Shown here: positions 26,977 through 36,239 of the stretch, in pieces
Layout of the letters: each line of letters starts with the position of its first letter
Position numbering within the stretch: position 1 is the stretch's first letter
Source: Humisphaera borealis
Lineage (GTDB): Bacteria; Planctomycetota; Phycisphaerae; Tepidisphaerales; Tepidisphaeraceae
DNA: 64,000 nt
Reading direction: 5' to 3'
NCBI RefSeq assembly: GCF_015169395.1
Contig: NZ_CP063458.1
Location: forward strand, 5,704,001-5,768,000
Notes under the pieces: generated by a model
What the model was told of the DNA's origin: nothing
Seen by the model: the letters and a program-made list of their open reading frames with translations, nothing else
The model's database searches: none
Made by a program: the position numbers and the translations under genes

Positions 26977-27082
26977 GGCACGAAGAGCACGAAGGCCACG
27001 AAGAAGCATCAGGAAATGACGGCACCCACAAAAAGGTAGTTCCGTTTCTGCCTCTTCTTCGTGACCTTCGTGGCTTCGTGCC
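26977..27082. repeat. Inverted repeat with CACGAAG words (family also at 45.5 kb)
   Basis: Left arm 26977-27006 and right arm 27054-27082 are near-perfect reverse complements with one base of offset. Each contains CACGAAG three times. The same words build the repeat at 45508-45657. It lies between nuoB and a small membrane-protein gene. Confidence 0.85.
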
Positions 27083-27159
27083 CGTCATGGCGAGACCGGA
27101 CTTCGAACCAACACCCTTCGAGATCAGCACCTCGCAGCACGCGTATAGTTCCTCCACCG

Positions 27160-27480
27160 ATGCCGCTGGCTCATTTCGAAGCGATTGATCTCTCCGACAG
27201 TTCCAAGACCTGGATCGTGGTCGCGCTGATGTTCCCCGGTGCGGTCATCGTGTTCGGGCTCATGATTACCTACCTGCTTCGCCGACCGGGCAAGCTTGAT
27301 GAGCCGTCGCCGGGCGAGCCGGGCTATTACCGCGTGCTCGGTCTCGACGCCACGACCGGACTGAAGCGCGAATCCCTCATCCACGCCGACAGTCGCCAGT
27401 CGGCCGAGGGCCAGGCCCGCCTTCAAGGCATCGTCGTGACGGAGATTGAACCCGCCGGCTCCCCGGACGAACCGGTGTGA
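27160..27480 (+). CDS. Small single-pass membrane protein, unknown function
   Basis: The 106-residue protein has one membrane helix (IVVALMFPGAVIVFGLMITYLL, about residues 18-39) and a soluble tail with YYRVLGLDATTGLKRES and a final EIEPAGSPDEPV. I do not recognise the family. ATG 27160 is preferred to 27061, because the upstream residues are encoded by the CACGAAG repeat region. It may be a conserved planctomycete membrane protein. No operon partner is clear. Confidence 0.65.
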   Translation: MPLAHFEAIDLSDSSKTWIVVALMFPGAVIVFGLMITYLLRRPGKLDEPSPGEPGYYRVLGLDATTGLKRESLIHADSRQSAEGQARLQGIVVTEIEPAGSPDEPV

Positions 27481-27508
27481 GATGCCGGGGCAATGAGTCG
27501 GCCCACCC

Positions 27509-27601
27509 GGGACCGCCGAGCTCCAGCTCGGCATCTTAGGTTTCTATCGAGCGCGCAGTGAGGCGCTTCCAACGCAGGCCGAGCTGGAGCTCAGCGTTCC
27601 C
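27509..27601. repeat. 24-bp inverted repeat (GAGCTCCAGCTCGGC type)
   Basis: Arms 27509-27532 and 27578-27601 are reverse complements with two mismatches. The arm itself holds GAGCTCCAGCTC, a near palindrome. It lies in a 385-base spacer without a gene (27481-27865). Confidence 0.8.
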
Positions 27602-27865
27602 AAAGCCCCTCACACGGCCAACTCGACGCGGTCCGTGACGAACTGGCCCTCGTTTTCACCCGCTTCAAAACTCGGACAATTTACGCCATTTCATGTCGTC
27701 GCCACGCGCCTCGCTCAGAACGATTCGCAGGCGAAAACCAGTGAATTGCGGCTCATGCCTTCATAGCGGCCCCGGCGGCATCATGTTTGCCATGGTGCTT
27801 CACGAGTGCGGTGCGACCGATGCCCCGCCCCGACCAGTGAACTCTAACCCGAAGGAGTGACCCCA

Positions 27866-28156
27866 ATGTCACGCATCGTCGAACAAGTCCGCGAATTCGC
27901 CGAACGCCATGTCCCCTCGAGCGACCGCGAAGGCGGCCTGGCCCGACCGATCGAAGAAATCACCTCGAAGCTGCCGAGCGACACCTGGCTGTGGCTGGGC
28001 TACGGCTCGATCGCCGCCTCCATCACGCTCAAGCTGATGGGCCGCGGCCGCGATGCCAACTTCGTCGGCATGTGGGCCCCGGTCTTCCTGATCCACGGCG
28101 TGTACAACAAAATCGTCAAGACCCAGGGCCACGACAAGTACGATCAGCGAGACTGA
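27866..28156 (+). CDS. Small two-helix membrane protein
   Basis: This 96-residue protein starts MSRIVEQVREFAERHVP, has amphipathic N-terminal residues and two membrane-like stretches (LWLGYGSIAASITLKL and NFVGMWAPVFLIHGVYN), and ends HDKYDQRD. A GAAGGAG lies eight bases before ATG 27866. It looks genuine and may be conserved in the group, but I recognise no family. A GTG at 27857 is an alternative start. Confidence 0.68.
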   Translation: MSRIVEQVREFAERHVPSSDREGGLARPIEEITSKLPSDTWLWLGYGSIAASITLKLMGRGRDANFVGMWAPVFLIHGVYNKIVKTQGHDKYDQRD

Positions 28157-28325
28157 ACCACCCGCTACGCGACGACACCTCGAACGCCCGCGAAAGCAAC
28201 GATGCTTCCGCGGGCGTTTGCACAGGGTGGGATAGCTCCGACGCCGCAAAAAAACCACCACGGAGTTCATCACCAGGCCTCTGGCCGCTCTCCGAGGCGA
28301 TGAACCTTCGTACCGCGCCAGGCTT

Positions 28326-28401
28326 GAACGCCAAGGCGCCGAGACGCCAAGAGTTGTCTTGCCTCGGATTGCGTCCTTGGCGTCTCGGCGTCTTGGCGTT
28401 C
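28326..28401. repeat. 26-bp inverted repeat (GCCAAG/GACGCC type)
   Basis: Arms 28326-28351 and 28376-28401 are reverse complements with a single mismatch and a 24-base loop. Each repeats GACGCC and GCCAAG words. It is in the gene-free stretch 28157-28565. Confidence 0.85.
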
Positions 28402-28565
28402 ATCGCGTCTGTTTTCGGAGTACGTCCAGTCCGAGGGGCACATGCCCCAAACCGGGCTGCCCACCTCAGGTATTCGCCCCGACAGCCAATGCACCTCATG
28501 TTTCTCCCAGCGGATGACAGCGTGTTGTACCGCCTGCTCGTCAGACCCCTTTTGGGAGACCACCC

Positions 28566-29825
28566 ATGTTCGAAACCCTCGAAAACCGCAAGCTTTTCGC
28601 CGTCACCGCGTCGGCGTTCCACGACACCCTGTACGTCTGGGGCGACAACAACCAGAACGGGCTCAGCGTCGAGAAGCAGGGCACCGATCTGGTCGTGAAG
28701 AAGTACGTCGGCGGCGGGCATGCTGGTTACGAAGAATTCTTCCGCGTCGCCGCAAGCGATGTCAGCTACATCCGCATGTACGGCTACGACGGCGCCGACA
28801 CCATGACCGTCGCCGACAACGTCACCGAAGAAGCCACCCTCATGGGCGGCAAGGGCGGCGACTACCTCAAAGGCGGCGGGGGCATGAGCTATCTGTGGGG
28901 CCACGGCAACTTTGCCGGCGACCCCAACCACGGCCCGACATCCGATGACAGCGCCGCCGACATCCTCGTGAGTGGCAAGGGCTACGCCGTCCATTACGGC
29001 CAGAAGGGCAACGACAGCTTCTACACCGACAACACCGCCGGCAGCGGCTACGACGTGATGAACGGCGGCGACGGCAACGACAACTTCAACATCTCCGGCA
29101 GCGGCAACACCGCCTACGCGTTCGGCGAAGCCGGCAACGACACCTTCACCGCCACCCAGGCCGCCACCCAGAACGCCAGCTTCTACGGCGGCGCGGGCTA
29201 CGACACGGTGGACTACAGCGCCTGGACCAGTGCCGTCTACGTTAGCCCCAACGGCACCGACTACAGCGGCCTGCGCTACGGCACCCGCCGGCACGTCATC
29301 CAGTCCGACGTCGAAGCCGTCAAGGGCGGCAGCGCCGGCGACTACTTCAATGGCTCCAGCGGCAACAACACCTTCTACGGGAACGCCGGCAACGACACGA
29401 TGTACGGCAACGCCGGGGCCGACATCCTGCTCGGCGGAGCCGGCAACGACTCACTCTACGGCGGCAGCGGCAACGACTTCGTCAACGGCGAAGCCGGCAA
29501 TGACACCCTCTACGGTGACAGCGGCGACGACGACCTGTTCGGCGGCACCGGCCAGGACGACATGCACGGCGGCTCCGGCAACGACGACCTCTATGGCGAA
29601 GCCGACAGCGACTGGCTCTACGGCGACAGCGGCAACGACACCCTCGTCGGCGGCACCGGCGCCGACTACCTCGTCAGCCACGACGGCGTCTTCGGCAACG
29701 ACATCATCTTCGGCGACAACAAGGACGGCACCGGCGCAGGTTCCGGCGTCTGGGACGTCGCCTACATCGACAGCGGCTGGCCGTTGCCCGACTTCACCTT
29801 CGGCGTCGAGAGCATCAGCTTCTAG
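28566..29825 (+). CDS. Secreted Gly/Asp-rich calcium-binding-like repeat protein
   Basis: The protein begins MFETLENRKLFAV, a short motif (LExRxLF type) that sits at the N-terminus of many large planctomycete surface proteins and may act as an export or sorting signal. The body is built of nonapeptide-like repeats resembling RTX (GG-x-G-N-D-x-L/F-x): MNGGDGNDNF, YGNAGNDTMYGNAG, LLGGAGNDSLYGGSGND, dense at about residues 240-390. Such repeats bind calcium. The last part, WPLPDFTFGVESISF, has no C-terminal anchor. It would be extracellular or surface-bound; the function is unknown. Confidence 0.85.
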   Translation: MFETLENRKLFAVTASAFHDTLYVWGDNNQNGLSVEKQGTDLVVKKYVGGGHAGYEEFFRVAASDVSYIRMYGYDGADTMTVADNVTEEATLMGGKGGDYLKGGGGMSYLWGHGNFAGDPNHGPTSDDSAADILVSGKGYAVHYGQKGNDSFYTDNTAGSGYDVMNGGDGNDNFNISGSGNTAYAFGEAGNDTFTATQAATQNASFYGGAGYDTVDYSAWTSAVYVSPNGTDYSGLRYGTRRHVIQSDVEAVKGGSAGDYFNGSSGNNTFYGNAGNDTMYGNAGADILLGGAGNDSLYGGSGNDFVNGEAGNDTLYGDSGDDDLFGGTGQDDMHGGSGNDDLYGEADSDWLYGDSGNDTLVGGTGADYLVSHDGVFGNDIIFGDNKDGTGAGSGVWDVAYIDSGWPLPDFTFGVESISF

Positions 29826-29831
29826 CATTTT

Positions 29832-29887
29832 TTGTGGTGCGGGCTTCAGCCTGCACCGAAATGTGCAGGCTGAAGCCCGCACCACAA
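29832..29887. repeat. Perfect 24-bp inverted repeat directly after the repeat-protein gene
   Basis: Arms 29832-29855 and 29864-29887 match exactly, with only an eight-base loop. It starts seven bases after the stop codon. The T run lies before the hairpin rather than after it, so it is not a canonical intrinsic terminator. Confidence 0.85.
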
Positions 29888-29941
29888 TCAATCCTCATTC
29901 AGCCCCGCCAACAGCAGGGCGGCCGAGCCACCGAGAATACA

Positions 29942-29971
29942 AACACGCCGGCGATCGCTCGCCGGCGTGTT
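29942..29971. terminator. Hairpin terminator of ilvC
   Basis: Arms 29942-29954 and 29959-29971 pair perfectly (AACACGCCGGCGA) around a TCGC loop. It lies 34 bases past the ilvC stop on the minus strand; its minus-strand side is followed by a short T-rich tract. Confidence 0.7.
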
Positions 29972-30004
29972 GCTTCTTTGTCTGGTCCGCACGGGCATGG
30001 GCAC

Positions 30005-31024
30005 TCACGCCTTCGGCGGTTCCTTCGCCTTGAGCCAGGGCATCATCTTCCGCAGTTTGCGGCCGGTGACTTCGACGGGGTGGGTGTTGTCGGCTTCGTA
30101 CAGCCGCTTGAAGTTCTTCATGCCGGTTTCGTACTCGGTCCGCCAGCCCTTGGCGAACGTGCCGTTCTGGATCTCGGTCAGCACCTTTTTCATCTCCGCC
30201 TTGGTCTGGTCGGTGATGATGCGCGGGCCGGTGATCAGATCGCCCCACTCGGCGGTGTTGCTGATGCTGTACCGCATGTAATCCAGGCCGCCCTGGTAAA
30301 TCAGGTCGACGATCAGCTTCACTTCATGGACGCACTCGAAGTACGCCATCTCCGGCGGGTAGCCGGCTTCGGTGAGGGTCTCGAAGCCCGCCTTGATGAG
30401 GGCCGAGAGGCCGCCGCACAGGACGACCTGTTCGCCGAAGAGGTCGGTTTCGCACTCGTCTTTGAAGGTGGTTTCGATGATGCCCGAGCGGGCGCCGCCG
30501 ACACCGTTGGCCCAGGCCAGGCCGGTGGCGCGGGCGTTGCCGGTGGGGTCCTGGTGGACGGCCAGCAGGCAGGGGACGCCGCCGCCTTTTTCGAACTCCG
30601 ACCGCACCAGGTGTCCCGGGCCCTTGGGGGCGACGAGGATCACGTCGACATCGGTCGGCGGGGTGATGGTCTTGAAGTGGACGTTAAAGCCGTGGGTGAC
30701 GCCGAGCGTCTTGCCCGCCTTGAGGTGCGGGGCGATCGACTTGTTGTAGACCTCGGGCTGGACTTCGTCGGGCAGGGTGATGATCGCCAGGTCGGCGGCT
30801 TTGACGGCGTCTTCGACGCTCATCGGGTCGAAGCCCTTTTCGATCGCGAGCCGGCCGTTGGCCGAGTCGCGGCGATTGGCGACGATCACCTTCAGGCCGC
30901 TGTCGCGCATGTTCTGGGCGTGGGCATGGCCCTGCGACCCGAAACCGAGAATCGCGATCGTCTTGCCCTTAAGGCCGTCGATCGGGGCGTCCTGTTCATA
31001 AACCATCTTGAGGGGTTCTGGCAT
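30005..31024 (-). CDS. ilvC: Ketol-acid reductoisomerase (NADP+)
   Basis: This is the second common step of branched-chain amino acid synthesis, the isomerisation and reduction of acetolactate. It is a class I enzyme of 339 residues. The Rossmann part shows AILGFGSQGHAHAQNMRDSG, followed by RRDSANGR whose R/S pattern points to NADPH. The Mg-binding and substrate region follows with DLFGEQVVLCGGLSAL and AYFECVHEVKLIVDLIY. ATG 31024 has GGAGGAA upstream. No other ilv genes are next to it. Confidence 0.97.
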   Translation of the reverse strand: MPEPLKMVYEQDAPIDGLKGKTIAILGFGSQGHAHAQNMRDSGLKVIVANRRDSANGRLAIEKGFDPMSVEDAVKAADLAIITLPDEVQPEVYNKSIAPHLKAGKTLGVTHGFNVHFKTITPPTDVDVILVAPKGPGHLVRSEFEKGGGVPCLLAVHQDPTGNARATGLAWANGVGGARSGIIETTFKDECETDLFGEQVVLCGGLSALIKAGFETLTEAGYPPEMAYFECVHEVKLIVDLIYQGGLDYMRYSISNTAEWGDLITGPRIITDQTKAEMKKVLTEIQNGTFAKGWRTEYETGMKNFKRLYEADNTHPVEVTGRKLRKMMPWLKAKEPPKA

Positions 31025-31154
31025 CGGAAAGTTCCTCCAGACCGGCGAACCCTCCGAAGCCGTCGGAAATCGTCGCTGCGGTCGAATAGCACTGGAAAAA
31101 TCGAGTCGAGCAGTCTAAACGCCGGGGGAGTGGGTGTCAAAAGAGCGGAGTAGA

Positions 31155-31248
31155 CAGTAGTCAGTAGTCAGTAGTCGGAAGGCGGAAAAGAACCGTGGCG
31201 TGAAATCGAAGCGGCACCTGCGTCCTGACTACTGACTACTGACTACTG
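31155..31248. repeat. 22-bp inverted repeat made of CAGTAGT iterations
   Basis: Arms 31155-31176 and 31227-31248 are exact reverse complements. Each arm is three tandem copies of the seven-base word CAGTAGT (or its complement). It lies just upstream of the ilvC promoter region. Tandem and palindromic order together are unusual. Confidence 0.88.
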
Positions 31249-31575
31249 CCCCCGACCTACTTCCCTTCCGACCGACATCGCGTAGAATGTGAGCAGTTGA
31301 TTCAACTGACGTTTCGGAGCCGCGATTTCGGCGGCCGCGGCGCGGTTGACGGACGGCAAGCCTCTTAAGCGGAAGGCTTTCCGGCCGACAGAAGGCCCCT
31401 TGTGACAAGCGCAAACCGGAGAGAAATCGTCGCCGACTCCCTCTGAGACGGCACAGTATTTGGGCGGACAACCCTACTGATGCGGGCTATCAGGCCATGT
31501 GGCCGATCGGCACCCCATCTCCCGCCCGTCCGGCGCGCTTGCGATACGATCTTGAACTGACGCCCGATCGATTCC
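31249..31575. other. Spacer between the CAGTAGT repeat and a weak ORF
   Basis: I found no supported gene. Several short GC-rich self-complementary stretches occur around 31320-31410, so a structured leader is possible, but I could not match it to a known RNA. Confidence 0.3.
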
Positions 31576-32058
31576 GTGCAGAACTTCCTGCCCATCCTCG
31601 CAACCCTCACCCTTGCCGCCGGCCTGTATGCGCCGGTCGCCAGGGCTGTGGTGGTGCGTCGGTCGGCGGGGCACCTGCCCGGCTCATCGTGCGTCGTCAC
31701 GGACCGGGTATCGACCCGGCCGACAGCGCAGCACCCCGTCGACATTCGAACGTCGGCAGCGGTGCAGGAACTGGAGTGCGGCGCGACCTTGGCTGGGCCC
31801 GTTCGGCCGGCTGATCCTGTCGCCCGCGCGCTCGAATCCGGATGGTGGCTTACACCACCAGGTGGTTCGCCGAGTGGCTGCGTTGCGCGCCTTACGCGCG
31901 GAATGCCGACACCAGGTGAATCGGTTGTACTGGATGGCATGGGCTGGCGTACCTGCCTGTCCCTGTCGTTCGGCGACCCACGGCTTCCACGGGCAGCGGA
32001 CTACCGCAGCTCCTGGCACCCGCGTCTGTGCCCGGGTTCGAGGTCCGATCAGGCCTGA
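31576..32058 (+). CDS. Possible exported small protein (weak)
   Basis: A GTG start at 31576 opens a 160-residue frame with a plausible signal peptide (MQNFLPILATLTLAAGLYA, ending PVARA). Wobble positions are GC-rich as in real genes. I recognise no family and the remaining sequence is rich in Arg, Pro and Ser with a few Cys, which also fits a chance frame in GC-rich DNA. Competing frames overlap. Treat as a candidate only. Confidence 0.35.
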   Translation: MQNFLPILATLTLAAGLYAPVARAVVVRRSAGHLPGSSCVVTDRVSTRPTAQHPVDIRTSAAVQELECGATLAGPVRPADPVARALESGWWLTPPGGSPSGCVARLTRGMPTPGESVVLDGMGWRTCLSLSFGDPRLPRAADYRSSWHPRLCPGSRSDQA

Positions 32059-32205
32059 TCGGATCCGGTACCATCTTGCGCGCCGTTAGATCGTTCTCGC
32101 ACGTCTTAGGGTGACCTTCCTTTTGTAGTCCGCCGCCTTTGGGCCGAAATCCGCCTGTGTCGCAAGAACTGCGACAACGGCTTCGGTATCGGAGCGGAAG
32201 CACCT

Positions 32206-33759
32206 ATGGATTATGTCATCGGAATTCTGATCGGATTGATCGTCGGAGCGGCGGGTGTCGCCGCATATCTCAAGTTCGCCGGCAATAGCGCCCTGCAGCG
32301 CGCCCGCGAGGAAGGGGAAAAGCTCAAGGCCGAATCGGTTCGCGACGCCCAGGCCAAGGCGAAGGAAATCGAACTCAACGCCAAGCAGGAACAGATCAAG
32401 CTCAAGCAGCAGTTCGACCGCGACCACGAGTCGGCCCGCCGCAAGCTCGAAGAACACGAAAGCCGCCTGAACAAGCGCGAAGACGTGCTCGACAAAAAGC
32501 TCGACACCCTCACCAGCAAGGAACGCCAGCTCGACGACCTGGAACGTAAAGTCTCCAACCGCGACAAGGCCCTGGCGATCAAAGAACAGGACATGGAAAA
32601 GGTGCTGAAGGAGCAGCGCGACCGGCTGCTGCAGATCAGCGGCATGAGCTACGACCAGGCAAAGGAGCTGATGCTCCGCCGACTTGAAGACGAATGCCGC
32701 GCCGAGGCCGGCGAGATCATCACCAAGATCACCGAAGAAACGCAGGAACAGGCCAAGGACAAGAGCCGGCAGATCATCCTGCAGGCGATCCAGCGCTACG
32801 CCGCCGAACAGACTGCCGACCACACCGTCAGCAGCGTGCAGATCCCCAGCGACGACATGAAGGGTCGCGTCATCGGGCGTGAGGGGCGCAACATCCGCGC
32901 GTTCGAGAAGACGACCGGCGTCGATGTGATCATCGACGATACGCCGGGCATCGTGGTGGTTAGCTGCTTCGACCCCGTTCGGCGTGAAGTAGCTCGCATC
33001 TCATTGGAACGGCTTGTGCAGGACGGCCGAATCCACCCGACGCGCATCGAAGAAATCCACGCCCAGGCGAGCAAGGAGATGGAGGACGAACTGCTGAAGA
33101 CCGGCCGCGAGGCGGTCCAGGAAGTGCAGTTGCCCGGCGTGAACAAGGGCATCATCCCGATGGTCGGCCGATTGGCCTACCGCACGAGCTACGGCCAGAA
33201 CGTGCTGCGGCACAGCGTGGAAGTGGCATACCTCTGCCAGGTCATCGCCGATGAGCTGGGCCTGGACGGCAACCTCGCCCGCCGTTGCGGCATGTTCCAC
33301 GACATTGGCAAGGCGATGGACCACGAAGTCGAAGGCGGCCACCCGCAGATCGGCATGGAGTTCCTGCGGAAGTTTAACGAGCCCGAAGCGGTGCTGAACG
33401 CCGCGTTGGCCCACCACGGCGACGTCCCCGCGACGACGCCGTACACGGTGATCGTGATGGCGGCCGACGCGATCAGCGCCGCCCGCCCCGGCGCCCGCCG
33501 CGAAAGCCTGGAGCGTTACATCAAGCGCCTGCGCGAGCTGGAAGACGCCGCGATGACCTTCGACGGCGTCCGCCAGGCGTACGCGATCCAGGCCGGCCGC
33601 GAGGTGCGGGTGATCGTCGACGCCAAGATGATCGACGACAAAGGCAGCGCCAAAGTCGCGCGGGATATCGCCAAGAAGATCGAGAACGAGATGCAGTACC
33701 CCGGCGAGATCAAGGTGACCGTGCTGCGTGAACTGCGGACGGTGGAATACGCGCGGTAG
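32206..33759 (+). CDS. rny: Ribonuclease Y
   Basis: This is a membrane-anchored endoribonuclease that starts bulk mRNA decay. The N-terminal helix ([21 protein letters not shown]) is followed by a long coiled coil (about residues 30-150, [20 protein letters not shown]). A KH domain comes next with [20 protein letters not shown], then the HD domain, with [19 protein letters not shown] as the metal-binding signature. Length 517 fits the family. It is preceded by a spacer with no clear gene and followed by an inverted repeat. Confidence 0.97.
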   Translation: MDYVIGILIGLIVGAAGVAAYLKFAGNSALQRAREEGEKLKAESVRDAQAKAKEIELNAKQEQIKLKQQFDRDHESARRKLEEHESRLNKREDVLDKKLDTLTSKERQLDDLERKVSNRDKALAIKEQDMEKVLKEQRDRLLQISGMSYDQAKELMLRRLEDECRAEAGEIITKITEETQEQAKDKSRQIILQAIQRYAAEQTADHTVSSVQIPSDDMKGRVIGREGRNIRAFEKTTGVDVIIDDTPGIVVVSCFDPVRREVARISLERLVQDGRIHPTRIEEIHAQASKEMEDELLKTGREAVQEVQLPGVNKGIIPMVGRLAYRTSYGQNVLRHSVEVAYLCQVIADELGLDGNLARRCGMFHDIGKAMDHEVEGGHPQIGMEFLRKFNEPEAVLNAALAHHGDVPATTPYTVIVMAADAISAARPGARRESLERYIKRLRELEDAAMTFDGVRQAYAIQAGREVRVIVDAKMIDDKGSAKVARDIAKKIENEMQYPGEIKVTVLRELRTVEYAR

Positions 33760-33817
33760 GGTCCGCCTTGGCGGACGCGGGGCTGCGGCCGGGGGAACCG
33801 CGTCGCTCCGAATGCAA

Positions 33818-33906
33818 AATGCAAAACGTGCAATGAAAAATGCAAAATGACCGGAGGCTTTGATTGCCTTCTGCCATTTTGCACTTTTCATTGCATGTTT
33901 TGCATT
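33818..33906. repeat. 32-bp inverted repeat with TGCAAAA words
   Basis: Arms 33818-33849 and 33875-33906 are reverse complements with two mismatches. Each contains repeated ATGCAAAA. It lies between rny and the DinB-like gene, whose longer frame starts inside the right arm. Confidence 0.85.
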
Positions 33907-33962
33907 CTGTATTCAATTCGGCGGATCACGCCGCGCCCAAGAACGAAAGCTACAACGCCATT

Positions 33963-34535
33963 ATGCCCCATCCAGACACGCCCACCCCCGGTTCTCCCAT
34001 CGTCGCCGGCATGATCGCCGAGTATCGCCGGTACAAATCGCTCGCCGACGGCGCATTCGCCCAGGTGACCGACGATCAACTGCTCTGGAAGCTGTCTCCG
34101 GCCCAGAACAGCCTGTACGTCATCGCGCAGCACCTATCGGGGAACCTTCGTTCGCGGTTCACCGACTTCCTGACCAGTGACGGCGAAAAGCCCGACCGCA
34201 ACCGAGACGGAGAGTTCATCGAACCTGCCGGCCCGGTGTCGCGGCCGCAGTTCCTGGCGATGTGGGAGGCCGGCTGGAAGGTGCTGTTCGAAAGCCTGGC
34301 CACCCTGACCGACGCCGACCAGGGCAGGACGGTGCTCATCCGCACCGAGCCCTACACCGTGGCCGAGGCGCTGACGCGATCCGTCGCCCACGCGTCGTAC
34401 CACGTCGGGCAGATCACCCTGCTGGCCAAGCACCTCAAAGGCGTCGGGTGGAACTACCTCACCGTCCCGCCCGGCGGCACACAGCACTTCAACCAGCAGG
34501 TGGCGGCGGGGGAGCGGTCGCAACGGGTGAAATGA
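33963..34535 (+). CDS. DinB/DUF1572-like four-helix protein
   Basis: This is a probable DinB-superfamily metal-binding protein. It starts MPHPDTPTPGSPIVAGMIAEY. Visible hallmarks are the helix-1 region MIAEYRRYKSLADGAFAQV, the HLSGNLRSRFTDFLTSDGEKPDRNRD segment (only part quoted), and SVAHASYHVGQITLLAKHL with a His-x3-His pair. DUF1572 proteins have three histidines that bind a metal; the role is usually unknown. ATG 33963 avoids encoding the inverted repeat, which a start at 33864 would include. It is convergent with the esterase gene. Confidence 0.88.
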   Translation: MPHPDTPTPGSPIVAGMIAEYRRYKSLADGAFAQVTDDQLLWKLSPAQNSLYVIAQHLSGNLRSRFTDFLTSDGEKPDRNRDGEFIEPAGPVSRPQFLAMWEAGWKVLFESLATLTDADQGRTVLIRTEPYTVAEALTRSVAHASYHVGQITLLAKHLKGVGWNYLTVPPGGTQHFNQQVAAGERSQRVK

Positions 34536-34572
34536 AGTCGGTCGCGACCGGCTTGCAGGGGGTCGCCGGGGC

Positions 34573-36186
34573 CTATTTCGTCGCTTCCAGCGGCCAATCG
34601 TCGGTGCGGAATGGCCCGGCGGGCAGTCCGTCCCTGTTGTACAGGTTCGCGCCGACGGGATTCGTCGAAAACGCATAGCGTACCGCGACCGGTTGCGGCA
34701 CACCGGGCGAGCGGACGACGACCGTATTGCCGTCGATGACCGCGTCGGCCGGGAACCACTTGCGATCGGTTCCGGCGATCGCGAATCGGCCGAGCGGGTT
34801 TGCCTTATCCTCGGCCGCGGGCTCGCGACCTTTCTTCACGCCGATCATCAATCCCGACCCGACAGAATCAAAAGACAGCCGCGCACTGGCGCCTTCAATT
34901 CTGAGCTCGCGATAGACCGGGCCAGTGTCGATCAGCGTTGTCTTTCCGTATTCTCGTTTGAGTGCAAGCAGCGCCAGCCGATTACCGACATCGAGCTTGT
35001 TGCGCGGGTGAATGTCGTCGGCTTCGCCGATATCGAGGGTCACTGCCAACGCCGTGTGTGGGATCGACAGGCACTTTTGCTGCGATTCGCGGAGGACAGA
35101 CCACGGATCGCCGCCACCGGGAGAATCTGCCGACTGGCGGTAGCCGGGCAACTGAACGATGTAAAATGGCAGCGATTCGACGCCGAATAAATCCCGCCAG
35201 GACTGGATGAGCAAAGCAAGCCTGAACCTGTACTGGCTCGCCGAGGCGATGTCGCCGGCGTTTCCCTCACCCTGGTACCAGACGACACCCCTGATCGACA
35301 TCGGTGCCAGCGGCGAGATCATGCCGTTGAAAAGAGTCACGCATCGCGGCCGACGCACCTTCTCGCCGAACGGATAGGGCGGAAAGTCCGCCGAGTCCGG
35401 CGTCTTCCCGGCTTTGATCGCGGCGGCCTTGTCTTCTTCCCAGGCCGCGAGTGACTTTCGCATGGTCTCGGCAAAGGCACCGGAGTGGGGAGACTTAAGG
35501 AGCGTCTCCTGCGACAGCCACATCTCGATTCCCGTGCTCCCTTTGGCAGACCGAACGATGCCAACGGGCACACCCGTTTCGGTATGAATCCTGATCGCAA
35601 AGTAGAACGCGACAGCAGATATCCGTGACGCGGTTTTGGGCGAGCAGACCAGCCACTCGCCCGTCACGTCGGTCTGCGGCGTCGAAGCGAAGTGTTCGAC
35701 AACGCCAAACTGACGGATGGCCGGGTAGTCGGCGCGGGCCATGTCCTGCCTGGCCTCGGGCGTGGTGAAATGCCCTGCCGAGATCGACATGTTCGATTGG
35801 CCGGAACAGAGCCAGACATCGCCGAGCAGCACGTCTTTGACTTCAAGTCGCGTCGCCCCGTCGGCAACGACAAGCACGACGGGCGTAGCCGACGCCGGCT
35901 GGGGCGGCAGTTTTACCGACCAATTGCCGGCGGCATCGGCCGATGCAGTGGCAGTGATCGTCCCCAGAGACACGGTTACCTTCTCGTGCGGACGAGCCCA
36001 TCCCCAGACCGCCAGTGCACGGTCCCGCTGCAAGACCATGTGATCGGAAAAGCATCGCGGAAGCGAAAGTCTTTCCGGTGCCGCTGCCCCGGCCGGATCG
36101 ACCGGGGCAGCGGCGTGTACCAGGCCCGACGCCAGCAACCATGTCACACAGATTGCCAACCGTACATCGCAGCGATTGCATCGCAT
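34573..36186 (-). CDS. Secreted sialate O-acetylesterase-like SGNH hydrolase
   Basis: This is a probable carbohydrate esterase that removes acetyl groups from sugars. A signal peptide (RLAICVTWLLASGLVHAAA) is followed by a beta domain (FSDHMVLQRDRALAVWGWA) and the SGNH core with GDVWLCSGQSNM carrying the catalytic Ser. Further on are VVWYQGEGNAGD and the DDIHPRNK Asp/His pair. Length is 537 residues from ATG 36186, matching the family. It sits 53 bases from the beta-propeller gene upstream on the same strand, suggesting a two-gene unit for extracellular polysaccharide use. Confidence 0.92.
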   Translation of the reverse strand: MRCNRCDVRLAICVTWLLASGLVHAAAPVDPAGAAAPERLSLPRCFSDHMVLQRDRALAVWGWARPHEKVTVSLGTITATASADAAGNWSVKLPPQPASATPVVLVVADGATRLEVKDVLLGDVWLCSGQSNMSISAGHFTTPEARQDMARADYPAIRQFGVVEHFASTPQTDVTGEWLVCSPKTASRISAVAFYFAIRIHTETGVPVGIVRSAKGSTGIEMWLSQETLLKSPHSGAFAETMRKSLAAWEEDKAAAIKAGKTPDSADFPPYPFGEKVRRPRCVTLFNGMISPLAPMSIRGVVWYQGEGNAGDIASASQYRFRLALLIQSWRDLFGVESLPFYIVQLPGYRQSADSPGGGDPWSVLRESQQKCLSIPHTALAVTLDIGEADDIHPRNKLDVGNRLALLALKREYGKTTLIDTGPVYRELRIEGASARLSFDSVGSGLMIGVKKGREPAAEDKANPLGRFAIAGTDRKWFPADAVIDGNTVVVRSPGVPQPVAVRYAFSTNPVGANLYNRDGLPAGPFRTDDWPLEATK

Positions 36187-36239
36187 GACTTTCTCCAGGC
36201 GTGGCAGGGGGGACATCCGGCGGGTATTCGTCGGCGTGT

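Noticed and set aside
28157-28565. Possible CRISPR array from short repeated words near 28.3 kb
   Set aside because: Repeats are an inverted pair, not direct, and there are no regular spacers or cas genes anywhere in the window.
31430-31500. Thi-box-like words (CTGAGA, and ACCCTACTGATGCGGGCTA further on)
   Set aside because: They recall a TPP riboswitch, but the order and the conserved GGGGTGC-type start are absent and the flanks do not pair as required.
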